Shown piece by piece: positions 32,963 through 44,649 of a stretch of DNA of 64,000 nucleotides. The position numbers and the translations under genes were made by a program. The number at the start of each line of letters is the position of its first letter. The stretch's first letter is position 1. The stretch spans positions 18,346 through 82,345 of the forward strand of contig JAADVB010000062.1 in NCBI GenBank assembly GCA_023334545.1, written 5' to 3'. The DNA is from Salisapilia sapeloensis. Taxonomy: Eukaryota > Oomycota > Peronosporomycetes > Peronosporales > Salisapiliaceae. The notes below the pieces were generated by a model. It was not told the origin of the DNA. It worked only from the letters and a program-made list of their open reading frames with translations, and did not search any database.

Positions 32963-34317
32963 TCAAGTGCTCGTTGGAACGTCCGAGTTGCCGCTATAGT
33001 CCACACAAGACCGACGAAAGTTCTCAGCCCACATCTTCTCAAACAGTTCTCTCTCGTGCGGCGGCTGCGGTGGCCGAAGCTCCTTGGGCAATTGCGCCGG
33101 CGGACGGTACTCGACTGGATCACTCGGTCGACTGTTCACCTTGCCATGGTAGCCTCCTAGGAACTCTATCACGGTCGTCGGATCCGTGCTTTCGTATAAC
33201 AGCTCTCGAATAAATTTCTCCAGTGAAATGCACTTTTGGTGGAGGTACGTTGGGTCCAACCGATTGAACCATCGCGTCTCGATGGCGTTCCAGGCCATGC
33301 AGCTCCTAGGTGTCTTCTGCTGGTCGAGTTTCTTGGCCAACTCGCCAAATTCAGAGTACCGGCGCCAGTCTGCGAACAGATCTTTCCCCAGTTTGAACGT
33401 CACGAGATACTGCGCATGCCGATCGACGCCGGCCCTGGACTGGACGATCCGGAACTTTGGGATGGAAATGGCAGCTTGCACAACCTTGGCGTTGCCGTCG
33501 TCGGACACGATGTTAAATGTTTTATGACCGGCCGTGTACCTCGAGTTCATCTGTTCGTCACCGAGGACGTGCAAGGAGCCGCCACTGACGTCGCCAAGCA
33601 GTCCCAAGTCGGAGCTTAGCTTTCGTCTCAACGACGTTGGCTCATTTCCACCGCCCCAACTCTCGCCGCTCGAGTCAATGTCGGCAAACCATCCCCAGTC
33701 CGCGCTTCCTTCCTTGCCGCCGCTCATGTACGAAGACGACCTCGAGCGCATCCCGCCATCTACATGTACATGCAATAGCAATGTAAGAATGAGACAATAT
33801 TTTCGTACAAACGTGATCGGCACGGAGTATACAACACCAGGCAACGTGACGTTGCAGTCACGTGCTTAGAATGAGTATACACCGTGCGATCGGCACCCGA
33901 CTCGGGTACTGTATGTAGGTACACCAGGTGTCGATCTTGAAAGGAAATAGGCTTACGGAAATGGGCGTGGGCGCGAAGGAGGTCGCTCTTGACAGCGCGA
34001 CTGTCGTACGTGTTCATGTAGGTCGCGATGACGTCTACACCCGGACGAGCACGCGGTGTCTTGCTCGAGACTGCAACCGAAGGCACCGAGTAGCTGAGTG
34101 ATACAGGCATGTACGCGTACGTGTCTGGTGATGTGGATTGAGTGGTTGCTGCCGTCGCGAAAGAGCCGAGGGAATGTTTCCGTACTTCCGGATCGTCAAA
34201 GGCGAAGACTGCCGAGACACTTTCGTGCCACTTGACGTACGGCAGCGATTGCGTGTCGGTCGTGTCTTCCGAGTCTGTGTGTACATGTCTTGTGTGGTCT
34301 TCCATTGCTTGCCGCAT
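32963..34317 (-). CDS. PX-domain phosphoinositide-binding protein
   Basis: Model: exons 33813..34317 and 32963..33759 (minus), 53-nt intron with GTTTGT donor; 433 residues. The PX domain is in exon 2: SIPKFRIVQSRAGVDRHAQY, then VTFKLGKDLFADWRRYSEFG with the phosphoinositide-contacting RRYSEF, and a C-terminal helix ISLEKFIRELL. PX domains bind PI3P on endosomes and similar membranes. Exon 1 supplies a Ser/Thr-rich N-terminal region without known domain. The PX part is certain; joining it to exon 1 is my inference, and exon 2 could instead be an independent gene starting at an internal Met such as that in SSSYMSGGKEG. Confidence 0.7.
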
Positions 34318-34632
34318 ATTGCGAGCGCGGCGCCACGGGACCGGAGGATTCGGTCGCTGTAGACACAGGCTTTGGCCGATCGTGCCCGACAAGGTCTCCT
34401 ACTGCTCTTCGCTGTCTGAAAAAGGAGATTCTGGTGCCGCAGACGTAGACCTGGTATATAAGGCTGCAGCTGGGTACAGTGCGATCTTTTGGCGAGTGGC
34501 GCGGCTCTGAAGCTCCAGCCCAGGTCTTTCTGCCGTTCGAGTGCACGAAATGAGGAAGCAATTGGAAATAAAACTGCTAGGTGTATTTTCAGCCAATCCA
34601 AAGCCTTGTTGGAAGAGTTTCCACGAATCGCA

Positions 34633-34933
34633 ATGTGGTGGAAACTTCAAATTGAAGTACTCGCAACCTCTGCCATGAGGAGCGCTTGGACATGGCTACG
34701 AGTGTCAAAGACAGTGCTTTTTGATGGTCTTATACCAGACGAGGTACGTTGCTCCTATCGAACAAGATGATTTGCCCCTTCGCGTGCAGGTACTTCTGCT
34801 CATGATCGACCGTCCTAAAACTTTTCCTGCCGGCATCGGAAGATTCGCCAGCTTCCTATGTTCACTAACGCCACTGTACTACGACTTGCCGTCTGAGAAA
34901 AATGCGTCATCCTTTCGGACTCATCTCATCTAA
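34633..34933 (+). CDS. Small hydrophobic protein, candidate
   Basis: Join 34633..34743 and 34790..34933, 46-nt phase-0 intron (GTACGT...GTGCAG); 84 residues. Translation MWWKLQIEVLATSAMRSAWT, then a hydrophobic stretch crossing the splice (IPDEVLLLMIDRP) and GIGRFASFLCSLTPLYYDLP. The frame stays open upstream of 34633 to 34489 without an ATG, so the N-terminus could be longer if an upstream exon exists. Protein-like composition and a good intron support it; I do not recognise a family. Confidence 0.42.
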
Positions 34934-35236
34934 CACCCGAGCTCTGCGCTGTGCCCGTTCTCCGAACTTCCGTCCAGCGTTGGAAATTACTCGTCGGTGC
35001 AACCGTCAAATAAGATTCCATTCGAGTCTCTATATGACTGGAGGTGGATGAAATCATGAACATACAGCTGGGATGAAACGCGAAAGTGAGAGGTGCTAGA
35101 GGCTTGCGTCGTGTTGTGCTCCCATTTCCACCTACTACAGTCAACATAGCAAAACTCTATTTCATTTTCGTGCACTCGACATTTCGTCATCCACACAAGT
35201 AGAGGCGGCTCACTTGGAGTTACTAGTCCAGCATTC
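34934..35236. other. Intergenic, no feature seen
   Basis: 303 bases between the small protein and the LRR gene. It presumably holds the LRR promoter. No RNA gene or repeat seen. Confidence 0.6.
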
Positions 35237-37114
35237 ATGCCCGAAAACGATAAAATCATGTTGCTCTGTCCAGACGAAGCTGAGTTACAGGGACTGACGC
35301 ACTCTTTCAAGTCGCTCGAGTCCGAGACCGAGTCGGAACAAGACCCGCCGCCATGTGCCTGTGACTACCGGTTGGAGAACCGTTGCTCGTTTCATCGAGA
35401 CGAGTACTATGGACTGCACTTTGAGCTCGACAGTGACTGTCGAGATCTCAAGCATCTCATGGAGCAGATACAGGAACATGAAGTCCGCCAATACGTATAC
35501 AACGACAAGCTAGTCGGACACGTCGTGGAGTATCTGCACTTTCGACGCTATCAAGTGACCGTCGCCCAGATCCAAGCGATCACGCAGCTAGTTCAAAAGC
35601 GACTTTCCAATGTACGCAGTCTGCAGTTCGTAGACACGTTCCAAGCAAATTTCCTCAAGCTCCAGTGCGTCCCGTTCCGACATTTCTTCTGTACTGCCTT
35701 TAACGTCCGACCTCGACGTAAAGTCACATCACCAGGGATGTCAAGTCAAACTCATCCCAAAGGCTCCTTGAAACAGTTCATAGTGCGAGAATCTGCACTC
35801 GGAAACTCCTTCTTCGCCGCCATCGGTTCCGCTTTGCACTACTCGAACGCCATCACCGAGCTGGAGCTTCAGCAGATTCTTGACCCTACAAATCTTCCGA
35901 CCACCGACCTCCACTTGTGCTGGGGATGGCTAGTCTTCGGTCTCTTCCATCCGAACTCGTCTGCCAGAGTCTCCCACTTGGATCTCTCGCGCAACCTCCT
36001 GTCCATGGAAAACCTTCGATTCGTCGAAGGCGTCATGTCCGGTGGACACCCAGCCCAGGTGCTGCTCGTGCACACCTATGTGGCTGCGCTACGTCGCTAC
36101 GGCAAGTCACCAGAGCATCGTCAGCTCAAGCAAAGCACTCGCAAGACACTGATGAACGGCATTCCTCGGACACGAATGTTCGCGCTCATGCGTGCGAGCA
36201 CACCGTTCCGACCATTGCCAGCGACAGGTGCTGTGGAGGATCATATTCTCCAAGGCCTCGTGACCGAACGAGAGCAGCTGGAAGTCTTCTGTAGGCTCAA
36301 GAGATGGGTTTGTCTCGTTGTCCCTGGGTACGGACTGGCGTGGGCACCTGCAGAGTACGTTGTCGAAGTAAAGGAAGTACCCATGTCGCTTCGCACAAGC
36401 TCTCCTGCTGCACTGCTCAAGACAGCCAAGTTCTGGCACATGATCGAGCCAGACGACCGTGCTTCTGTCGTACCGTACGTTGTGCTCTTCCTGCAGATGA
36501 CAGGTGCAAGCGAAAGACTGGACGGACTGAATGTCAGTGAAAATCGCATCGGATGCGCAGATACTTTTGGTGCGCAGGCGTGGGAAGTCTTCCATCGCAT
36601 CCTGCATTCCTGTCCGAACTTGACGTCGCTTAATCTGAGCAATTGTGAGCTGAACGACATGTCACCTCTCGTTGATGCGTACAGAAGAGGAGAGTCGAGG
36701 CTTCGGGAGCTCATTCTAGACAACAACCACATCGGTTTCCAAGGCTCTCTCGATCTGGCCATGCTACTTATTGGTGGTAACGCACCAAATAAACAGGAGA
36801 AAGCGACGAAGAAACTAGTCGCAGCGAATTTAGAAGTGCTCAGCCTGCTCTTCAATAACATCGAGTCGAGTGGAGTCCGGACGTTGCTTGAAGCACTCAA
36901 GTTTAATCAATCGATTCGGCATTTAGGCATCGACTATGGAAATACACTACCACCGGAGCTCGGGATGTTTGAGTTTCCAGCCGAAGCGTCGCAGTGGGGT
37001 GCCCTTCACTTGTTCGAACGAATAGAAGTCGTGCGTGCGTTCGAGGCGTTCCAAGGTGCGACGAATATCGATCCTGATGTCATGCTGCTCATGTGGGACT
37101 TGCTCGACTATTGA
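35237..37114 (+). CDS. Leucine-rich-repeat protein (RNI type)
   Basis: 625 residues, no intron. The N-terminus is acidic with a small Cys cluster (PPPCACDYRLENRCSFH), followed by a helical region. Ribonuclease-inhibitor-like LRRs appear in two blocks: VSHLDLSRNLLSMENLRFV near 245, and then after ~410 LDGLNVSENRIG, LTSLNLSNCELNDMSPL, LRELILDNNHIGFQGSLDL and LEVLSLLFNNIESSGVRTLL. The region between the blocks (VCLVVPGYGLAWAPAEYVVEV) may be a separate small beta domain. LRRs bind protein partners; no catalytic or membrane segment is seen. Partner unknown. Confidence 0.78.
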   Translation: MPENDKIMLLCPDEAELQGLTHSFKSLESETESEQDPPPCACDYRLENRCSFHRDEYYGLHFELDSDCRDLKHLMEQIQEHEVRQYVYNDKLVGHVVEYLHFRRYQVTVAQIQAITQLVQKRLSNVRSLQFVDTFQANFLKLQCVPFRHFFCTAFNVRPRRKVTSPGMSSQTHPKGSLKQFIVRESALGNSFFAAIGSALHYSNAITELELQQILDPTNLPTTDLHLCWGWLVFGLFHPNSSARVSHLDLSRNLLSMENLRFVEGVMSGGHPAQVLLVHTYVAALRRYGKSPEHRQLKQSTRKTLMNGIPRTRMFALMRASTPFRPLPATGAVEDHILQGLVTEREQLEVFCRLKRWVCLVVPGYGLAWAPAEYVVEVKEVPMSLRTSSPAALLKTAKFWHMIEPDDRASVVPYVVLFLQMTGASERLDGLNVSENRIGCADTFGAQAWEVFHRILHSCPNLTSLNLSNCELNDMSPLVDAYRRGESRLRELILDNNHIGFQGSLDLAMLLIGGNAPNKQEKATKKLVAANLEVLSLLFNNIESSGVRTLLEALKFNQSIRHLGIDYGNTLPPELGMFEFPAEASQWGALHLFERIEVVRAFEAFQGATNIDPDVMLLMWDLLDY

Positions 37115-37633
37115 GTCGATGCAATTATGTATAGTAGGAGTTGTTTAAAGGAGCGCTAGTAAATGCAGGCGAGGAGCTGGGCGTGTCGAGAGTAGATGTC
37201 GCCCAGAGGGAGGTGGATAGCAGCGTTCAATAGATACGAAATCGGTTATAGTTGAAGTACGATTTGATCGATTAGAAGCATTTTGCTTTCAACGTGATCT
37301 GTTGCCTATTGTGAGCTTCGTAGAGAAGCGAAATGTAGCAAGTGTAGACTGCCCACATTCGAGTGCCGACACTGTGCATCCTAACGCCGTTTTCTTAGTA
37401 CCATCCATCTACAGACTATAGAGCAAAATAGCAATTTCTGGTCGCTTCGACGGCGATGTGGCTACCACTAGGGATCATTCGTGTCTGGTCTCCTATAACT
37501 GGCCCTGCTCCACGCAAGAGCAAGCATCGTCTCGATGTCCTGATACGTTTATCTCGGTAGAGCATCAAAGAAAAGAATAAAGAAAAGAAAAGAAAGCGCT
37601 GGCTTGACAACACAACAAGCACAAGCAGCCACC
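37115..37633. other. Intergenic, no feature seen
   Basis: 519 bases. Includes purine-rich AAAAGAATAAAGAAAAGAAAAG around 37568-37592 upstream of the small membrane protein start. No convincing coding exon. Confidence 0.6.
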
Positions 37634-38237
37634 ATGAAGATGGAGCTCTCTTCACGAATGCTTTTGCTCATCTTCCTCTTCGGAATGGTCTCTCGCTCCT
37701 TCATCAAGGTATCTTCTAATATCAGTATGCGTAGAATTGGATCGTAGAGCTAACCTTTGGAGCGCATAGTCGACGTTCGGCTCCAACGCGTCCATCGTGC
37801 TGCTAGTGATCATTGCCCTGTTTTACTACAACGCTCGACAGCGTGAGCAAGAGCGATCTGTGTATGACGACATTTTGGAAAAGCAGGACCAAGCTCACGC
37901 GAAACTACTTGCGTTGGAAGGCAAGGGAGATGAAGCTATGATGAGTATGTCCATGCGCCCGACGTCCTTTAAGCTGGAACCGAACGAAATCTCCCTCATT
38001 ACCGAACGCATGAACAAATACTCGAGCAAACTAGGTGGTGCTCCCAGCGACCGTCGCAAATTCCTTCGTCGTAACATCCGGAGAGCATACCTTCGCAATG
38101 AAGACGGAGACGTTGTGATTGACGATGACAAGAATGCCATTCCTATCGGATCTTCGAAAGACCCAACGAGGAAAGAGCAGCGAAAGCAGAAGCGTATGGA
38201 GAAACTAGTCGAGGACGCAGTGGATGAAACGCTCTAG
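37634..38237 (+). CDS. Small single-pass membrane protein with basic coiled coil
   Basis: Join 37634..37708 and 37770..38237; 61-nt phase-0 intron with a CTAAC branch site; 180 residues. The start has a strong context (GCCACCATGA). A hydrophobic N-terminal segment (SRMLLLIFLFGMVSRSF), interrupted by the splice, is followed by a membrane helix (ASIVLLVIIALFYY). The rest is a charged coiled coil (REQERSVYDDILEKQDQAHA) and a basic C-terminus (KDPTRKEQRKQKRMEKLVED). Likely an ER or organelle membrane protein with a cytosolic tail. Family not recognised. Confidence 0.65.
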
Positions 38238-38320
38238 ACGGTAGTCTGTAGTCTTACGAAGATGTATACAATGAAAGCCTGCATGTTGCTCGATCCTACC
38301 AAACACTCCTGCTGGCTTTC

Positions 38321-40715
38321 TCATTTATATGACGCTGCAATGGAGCGAAGGTTTTCCAGATATACTTCCTTTGCAGATATTTCCACGTCCATCAGCGATA
38401 GCTACACATCCATTCGATTAATTATACGATGTTTGCTATGATCAACGAAGGTCTTTTGTACCTCTGCTTCTCGAGTCGCTCGCTCTGCGTCAGTCATGCC
38501 AAACTTCTCCAACAAGAACTTTTGCTTATGTTGCAACACTTCCTTCCTCCTTTCATTGATCTCTTCTTCAAATATCTTCACTTCATCTTCCATCTACCCA
38601 TTCACCTCGCTCATACCAATCGTCTACGTAGATGTTTGTATACTGCACGATTACCTTTCGTCTGTCGGCTTCCTGCTGGAGTTTATGCATTGCAAAGAAC
38701 ACGCGATCATCTCTCTATCGCCATCGATCGTTAGACAGCCATGTGTATACGTCTAACAGAGAAGGCTTATGTACCCATAGTAGCTCAAAGGCTCGTCGAA
38801 CGAGTGGTCGGGTGGTGACCGTACCTGCAGCTACGAGCTCTTTCAACCCACACGGCACTACGCCAATCGCTACGCTCTCCTATATTCCATGTCCACATAA
38901 CTCGTTAAAACCGATTATCCACTGGGACAAGGTCCAACATTGCCATGGCATACATTCGGTTGAAGAAACAGCACACTTTCATCGATGGATCGTACGAACA
39001 TTTGCTCTCCATCCGCCCTGCCGTTAAAGGGCGACAAGGCGAGGACTGGATCCGTCGTTCCATCCTTATCTCGCTTCTTTTTTACATATGCATTGTACGA
39101 CGAGACCTCCGGGCCACTTCCCATGCCACACACAGCTTCGAGACACTGCCACATACCCACGACATCCAGTTCTCGCTCTTCCGCAGACTGAGTGCTGTTT
39201 TTGTCTGATTGATGTTCACCGCTAGACTCAAGCTCTTGTAAAAATGATAAAAGTTGATTCGAGTGGGGGAGATGAGGAAGTGGGGCGTCAAGTGACAGTA
39301 GATGAACGAGATGCTGTTGCATCTCTTGCATGGACTCTGTGCAGATTTTTTCCACCAAAGCAACTCGTTCCTACGAAACATTACACATTCACTAGTCTGC
39401 TCATGCTTCGTTTGTGCAATATGTATGTTGGCCAGTACCTCGTGGTCGTGGACGTCTTGGAAACCTCGCTCTTTTAATCTCATGCATACAGCTCGAAGGT
39501 CAGACCACCAGTTTCCTGCGTGTTCTAGAACCTTTTCTTCAAGTTCAGAAAAGCTGTCCTCATCATAGTCGGTGCCCTCGTCCTGACGCGTTATTGCACT
39601 TAGGTCGATCCCTACTTCCCTCTGCGTATTGCAAAATATTATCAATGTTATCTGTACAGTGCATGGAATAATGTACCTCTATGACGCGTAGCTTTTGCTT
39701 TCCTGTGGTTGTGTCCACTTGTCCTTTGGATATACGCAACAGAACGCCGACAAAGTCCTCTCCTTGGACAACCATCTTCTTGCTCCACTGCGGAGTAGGA
39801 GCTTTGTGAGTAAGAAGTACGACATGAGCGATTTGCTCTTTGGTCACTGCATCTGTCCATCTTAAAAACTCTTCTAGCACTTCTGATTGCATGTCGTCTA
39901 AATCTCTCACAATAAGCACTACTGGAGAGTACGGTGCAGACTTTGGTTCTTCACTTCCTTCATCAGACTCCTCATTCCTAGACGCTTCTAATACTGTCTG
40001 AGGTTTGTTTGCTTCACGAAGAGCCTCCAAGACAGCAGGAAGCTTCCGTAGAAATGAATTTCTGTTCAAGCACATAGGCATCTATTAAAATGCTATTTTG
40101 CAATCTTATAATAACACACAACTGCGTACGTTTCGCGTGCACTAGCCGTTGGTGGTGTAAGCTTCAAATCAATGCCACGCTTGATTGTCGCTATACTTTG
40201 CATGAAGAGATCGAAGGCTCCTTCAGCTGCAAGTAGTTCTCGAAATGTTGTGTCGGTCGACTCATCAATAGAGCCTAAAGAAAAAAATTATGAGCATACC
40301 CATGTCAAATCTGTTGGTGTTGCGGATGCTATTGGACGTATGAATAATTTTGAATACCTAGAACAGGGGTAGAGCCGCCAAGGATGCTATTGAATTTGTA
40401 TTTAGTGAGATTGCATTTAAACTTCATAAGCCTGTGGACACCATACTTGTGATAGACTTGACCTGGGTTGTCACCGTTTGACATTGCTATAACAAATGGC
40501 ACCTTTGACGGCTTATCACTGTCACTGTTTGTCATGGTCAGCCACTCTGGCATGCTATATCCTTCCTCCATCGCTACTTTTCTGCCCAATACCTGTATCC
40601 TTTGCTTTGCAGACGATACCTGTCTTCGCTCATCGTATTCGTCTGCATATTTACCCAGTAAGACGGTGCCACCAGTAGCAACTAGGGCGCTTAAAGTCGC
40701 TCGATGCGACTTCAT
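38321..40715 (-). CDS. Candidate RNA12/Yme2-like mitochondrial AAA-related protein
   Basis: Nine minus-strand exons: 40358..40715, 40130..40274, 39677..40061, 39439..39621, 38954..39370, 38775..38879, 38655..38714, 38462..38593, 38321..38401; 621 residues, all phases agree. An N-terminal hydrophobic patch (SALVATGGTVLLGKYA) precedes an AAA-like beta strand and helix (SPVVLIVRDLDDMQSEVLEEF, AHVVLLTHKAP) and helical regions (RAVCMRLKERGFQDV, KICTESMQEMQQHL). This order recalls RNA12/Yme2 inner-membrane proteins, but no Walker A P-loop is visible, so the assignment is weak. The last exon could be bypassed: unspliced, exon 8 reads on to a stop at 38402. I prefer the spliced end (LENLRSIAASYK) because it uses a 60-nt consensus intron. 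Confidence 0.6.
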
Positions 40716-41155
40716 CTTTCGTTGTCGATTTTAGTTGTCAAAATATTATAAATCTACGCTTTATCTCTAATTCGTCTAAAATATTTTATGATGTATATGA
40801 TTGGATTATAAATGCCTATTCATACGCTAAATTGCAAATGGTGTGCGCCAACAGTTTGACGCTCATTTCCAGATTTACCATCCGAGGTGGAAGCGCTGTC
40901 CATCGAGCCTGTAGGATGTAGAGACATATCAATTAGAATACGTGGCAAGTGATGTCTTTTTCTTTCTTGCAATGCAAGAAGTGAATTCCTCGTTTCTGAG
41001 CAGGCAGCGGCGCTGCAAAGCGCTGTTCGCTTGCATGAGACCAACTGTCACAGATTGAGCAGTGTGACTGATGCCTCTCCTAATTTAAAATACATTTCAT
41101 TCACACCTTTCCTTTTCCATGAACGCTTTCTATTAAATATTGACTCCATCTATCA
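40716..41155. other. Intergenic, AT-rich
   Basis: 440 bases upstream of the RNA12-like gene (minus strand) and past the 3' end of the 7TM-kinase. The first ~110 bases are notably AT-rich. A short minus-strand frame at 40820-41044 is not protein-like. Confidence 0.55.
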
Positions 41156-43625
41156 CTACAGATACAGCTTCGACTTGCCTCGCGTCGTATCTGCGGACAA
41201 GAGGTCTCCACTGGAATCGTCTTCGGCAGTAGCGACGTGGTCTGAGGCTTCCAAGTCCTCTGTCGAGTCCATTTCGACGATCGGAGACATGGCTCGGCCT
41301 GTATACACCGCCAGACCGTCCACGACACTGTCGTCGTCAGCAACATCGTCACTTGATCCGGAGCTTTCCTCCTTCAACATGGCAATATGTCTCGTAGAGT
41401 CACTCGGAGACCTCTGATTGCTCTCGATCGAATGTATCTCTCTCCAGTATGAGTTGTCCTCTTTCGATTCACTGCTCTTCCGTCGAAACCAGAGCGACAG
41501 ACGATTCCCGACAGCACTTCCACGCCCACTGTTGTAAGCATTGGATTGGTTCCTAGCGGACGACAGCGCACGACGTCGTCCTGCGTTCGAGTGTTCACTC
41601 TGCAACTCACTCTCGAGTAGCTGACTGAGCTCCGTACGTCGATTGGACATGCTGTACAAGAGCGAGTTGTTCGGGATCATCCGTCGATTCGTGAGCGACA
41701 GATTATCAATGCACGTTTGCAGCCTCTCTGCAACGTTCGACGCAGACGGTCTCTTCTTTGGATCTTGACTCCAACACTCTTTTAGCAGGCCTATGATCTT
41801 GTCACTAGGTGCAGACGGTGGACAGGATGGAATCGGCGGTCGATCTCCTCCAAGCACAGCTTCTCTTACTTGAAAATCAAAGTTCAAATGCTCAAACGGA
41901 ATCGTACGAGCGTCTGTGCAGAGTTCCCACAAGACCATGCCGAATGAATACACGTCACTCGCACGCGTGTATATGCACTTGCCAGCATCCTGGAGTATCT
42001 CTGGAGCTACAGACCACACATTAGAATATGCATCCACGGAACTAAATGCATTTCAAAGTACCATTCCATCGCCAGGTGCCTGCGAATCCAGTGCCGTCCG
42101 CACCATAGGCTGTTCGGAAGACAGACGTAAGGTTCGACACATTCGTGCTGCCTTTTGCCTTCTCTGCCTGTCCTCGATGGACGACGTCAATGACTTTGGA
42201 AATACCAAAATCTGCTAGTTTCGCCTGCCAATTCTCCGTCACCAAAATGTTCGACGCCTTGAGATCTCGATGGATGTACGTCGGGTTCCTCGCATGGAGG
42301 TACACCAGTCCTTGTGCCACATGAGATGCCAGCATGAGTTTTTGCGGCCAAGGCAAACTGCTCTCTCTTAGTACGTCCTTCAGACTGCCTCTCGCACAAT
42401 ATTCGCTGATGATCCCGAGCTTGGAGCCGTAGTACCCGACTTGAAGGAATAACGTGATGTGCGGGTGACGCAGTCGAGCACACATCTCTGCTTCCTCCAA
42501 AAACGCATTCTCTGCGTCCTTGATGAACGTCTGGTAGAGGTCTAGATCATCATTTTCCCCTGTCTGCGGTGGCCGGATGACCTTGAGTGCCACATCAATG
42601 CCTAGCCACCTGCACTTATACACGACACCAGCTGCACCTTCCCCAATGCACTCCACGTCTGATAGGCCATCAAACTCCACTAGACTCGTATACCCATTGT
42701 TAATCTGTGCTCCATTCGGTGCTTTTGCAGCGGAAGGCACGCCATTGGAAGCGGAGGCACCTGTGATACGCATACACAGGTACGTCAGGATGGGTCGCAA
42801 GCCATATGTGAAGGCATTCCAGATTGGCACAAGGTACACGAGGACTTGCGGTACTAGCTTTAGGACGATACTGAGCTCATGGTCAGCGAATAAGACGCCA
42901 TACTTAATTGTTAAAACCACTAAAGGTAGATGTAAGGCTGTCGTCCAGAGCAAGTGACGAGTTATTCGGCCTTGGACCGAGAATATCTTTTGTTGTAGCG
43001 TCATCGAGAAGAGTGTGAGAAGCACGGACCCACATGTGATTGCAAACATGGCCGCAAGGTACGACCGGGCTACGATGCCTAAAACCGTTTCCTTTGCCTC
43101 TTGCATTGTGTTGTCCGAGTCCATAAATTGAGCCTGTAGTTTGGTCGTGAGGACGCTGTAGACGAGGCCGAGTGTCCATAACCCCGTCCAGAAGAGTTTG
43201 ATGTGGAATTTCGGAGTGCATCGCATCAGTATGAATGTAGCAATGCCCACGTTCCCAACCAAGTGTGTAAAGAGGCCCATGCGGTACACGCCGTGGATGA
43301 CGATTGCAGTTGGACTCGAGTTAGGCTGTGCGATGCGAAAGGCATTGTCCACTACGCTTAAGAGAACGAACCACCAGTCGGATAGTGACAAGGTGAAGAA
43401 GAGCAGGTCTGACACGGACAGTCGTAGTCTCCGGAAGAGTACAGACACACATGCGGAGCAGCACACAAGGGAGAAGCTGGCGATGCCAAGGAGCACCGCG
43501 GAGCTCGGGGACTCCGACGCCATGCGTGTGCTGAGAAATGTACTTGCTTTCATTATGCACTTGAAGCCAGTTTCCATTGGTGGAATTTGGGACGCGAACA
43601 GAAGTTTCCCACCTATTGCCGCCAT
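41156..43625 (-). CDS. Seven-transmembrane receptor fused to a TKL protein kinase
   Basis: Exons 42062..43625 and 41156..42006, 55-nt phase-1 intron inside the APE motif; 804 residues. Residues ~42-285 contain seven hydrophobic helices (for example VLLGIASFSLVCCSACVSVL, LLFFTLSLSDWWFVLLSVV, TGLWTLGLVYSVL, YLAAMFAITCGSVLLTLFSM, LVPQVLVYLVPIWNAF), a GPCR-like arrangement. A tyrosine-kinase-like Ser/Thr kinase follows: G-loop IGEGAAGVVYKC (~327), VALKV Lys348, HRDLKASN with Asp454, ADFGISK Asp472, and WRWNAPEIL after the splice. The Ser-rich C-tail has an RRKSSES segment. All catalytic residues are present, so an active receptor-kinase is predicted. Oomycetes are known to carry GPCR fusions with effector domains. 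Confidence 0.88.
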
Positions 43626-44649
43626 GGCATCAAGTGCGGAGGCGTGCAGGACACGAAGAGGTATCCTAACAAACGGCGGAAGATTTACGAAGTGTAAAGC
43701 TACAGAGTCATAGTAAAGCCTTTTGAAAGCATGGAATGCAAGGTGGCAAATCGAGTATCCGAATGATAATTCAGCGCCGTACCACCATGCTCGTCATCGT
43801 ACCTACAAAGTCGAATTTAAACCTTTTCACCTATCGTCCATTTCCTCAGAGCTCGCTTGATTGATTTGCACGTGTTTTATACACCTCTTCCTTGATGCAA
43901 TGGGGAATGCAAAGGATCGCTTCAATTTTCGTGCCACTTCCTAGAATCCGTACGGTCATATCTCACAGCGCGCTTCCTCCGACTTTCTGTAACATCTACT
44001 CTCAGCTAAGATTGTAGTCTGCTTTATGCTACCTCTTGTGATAATATGAGTCTCTTTGGCATTTAATGACATTGGCAAAGTCATGGTGTCCTAGGCCAAG
44101 TGTCCAACCTACTTCTTTCCATTCTTGTCCTTTCATTCGTGCGCATGCAAAGACAGTAGCAGGTCAAGAGACTTCAAGCCAAAGCTTGATGTGAGAAGTA
44201 GATGAGAAGTTTTCTTGCATACAGGTGGAAATAAAGCTTGGGAGTACGGAAACACAGAGAGATATGTTGAGATGATTTGCTGGTCAACACTAGTTGCAGT
44301 TCATGCACATTCGATACAAGAAGCCTTCTAGTAGCTCCAATATCGCTAGTACAATGTGAAAGTTCACATAGATTGCCAGTGTATCATCTATACATGTAGT
44401 GCAGTGTTAAATTCCATTTCATCCTATTTTGACGTTTCCTTGTCCAGGTTTCCGGTAACCAAATTTTCTTTAGCGACTGGCATTTGTCATGGCGATCGTA
44501 CATTTAACAAACAAATACACTCGTTCACGTGTCAAAACATTCTATTGATACAATCTAACACCCATTGGTATGTACAGGCTACCTCCATGCGTATTCGCTC
44601 GGTATACATCTTACTAGACAATCTAAAAGCGTCGACTATGCGCTGCAAA
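43626..44649. other. Gene-free 1.0-kb spacer
   Basis: Upstream of the 7TM-kinase start (minus) and at the 3' side of the Cys/His repeat gene. Weak short frames only; I see no RNA gene or repeat. It must contain the 7TM-kinase promoter. Confidence 0.55.

Noticed and set aside
35917-36900. Plus and minus frames inside the LRR gene (up to 219 codons)
   Set aside because: Shadows of the 625-codon LRR frame.
38402-38462. Alternative unspliced C-terminus of the RNA12-like gene
   Set aside because: A consensus 60-nt intron gives a more protein-like ending in the next exon; kept only as an alternative.
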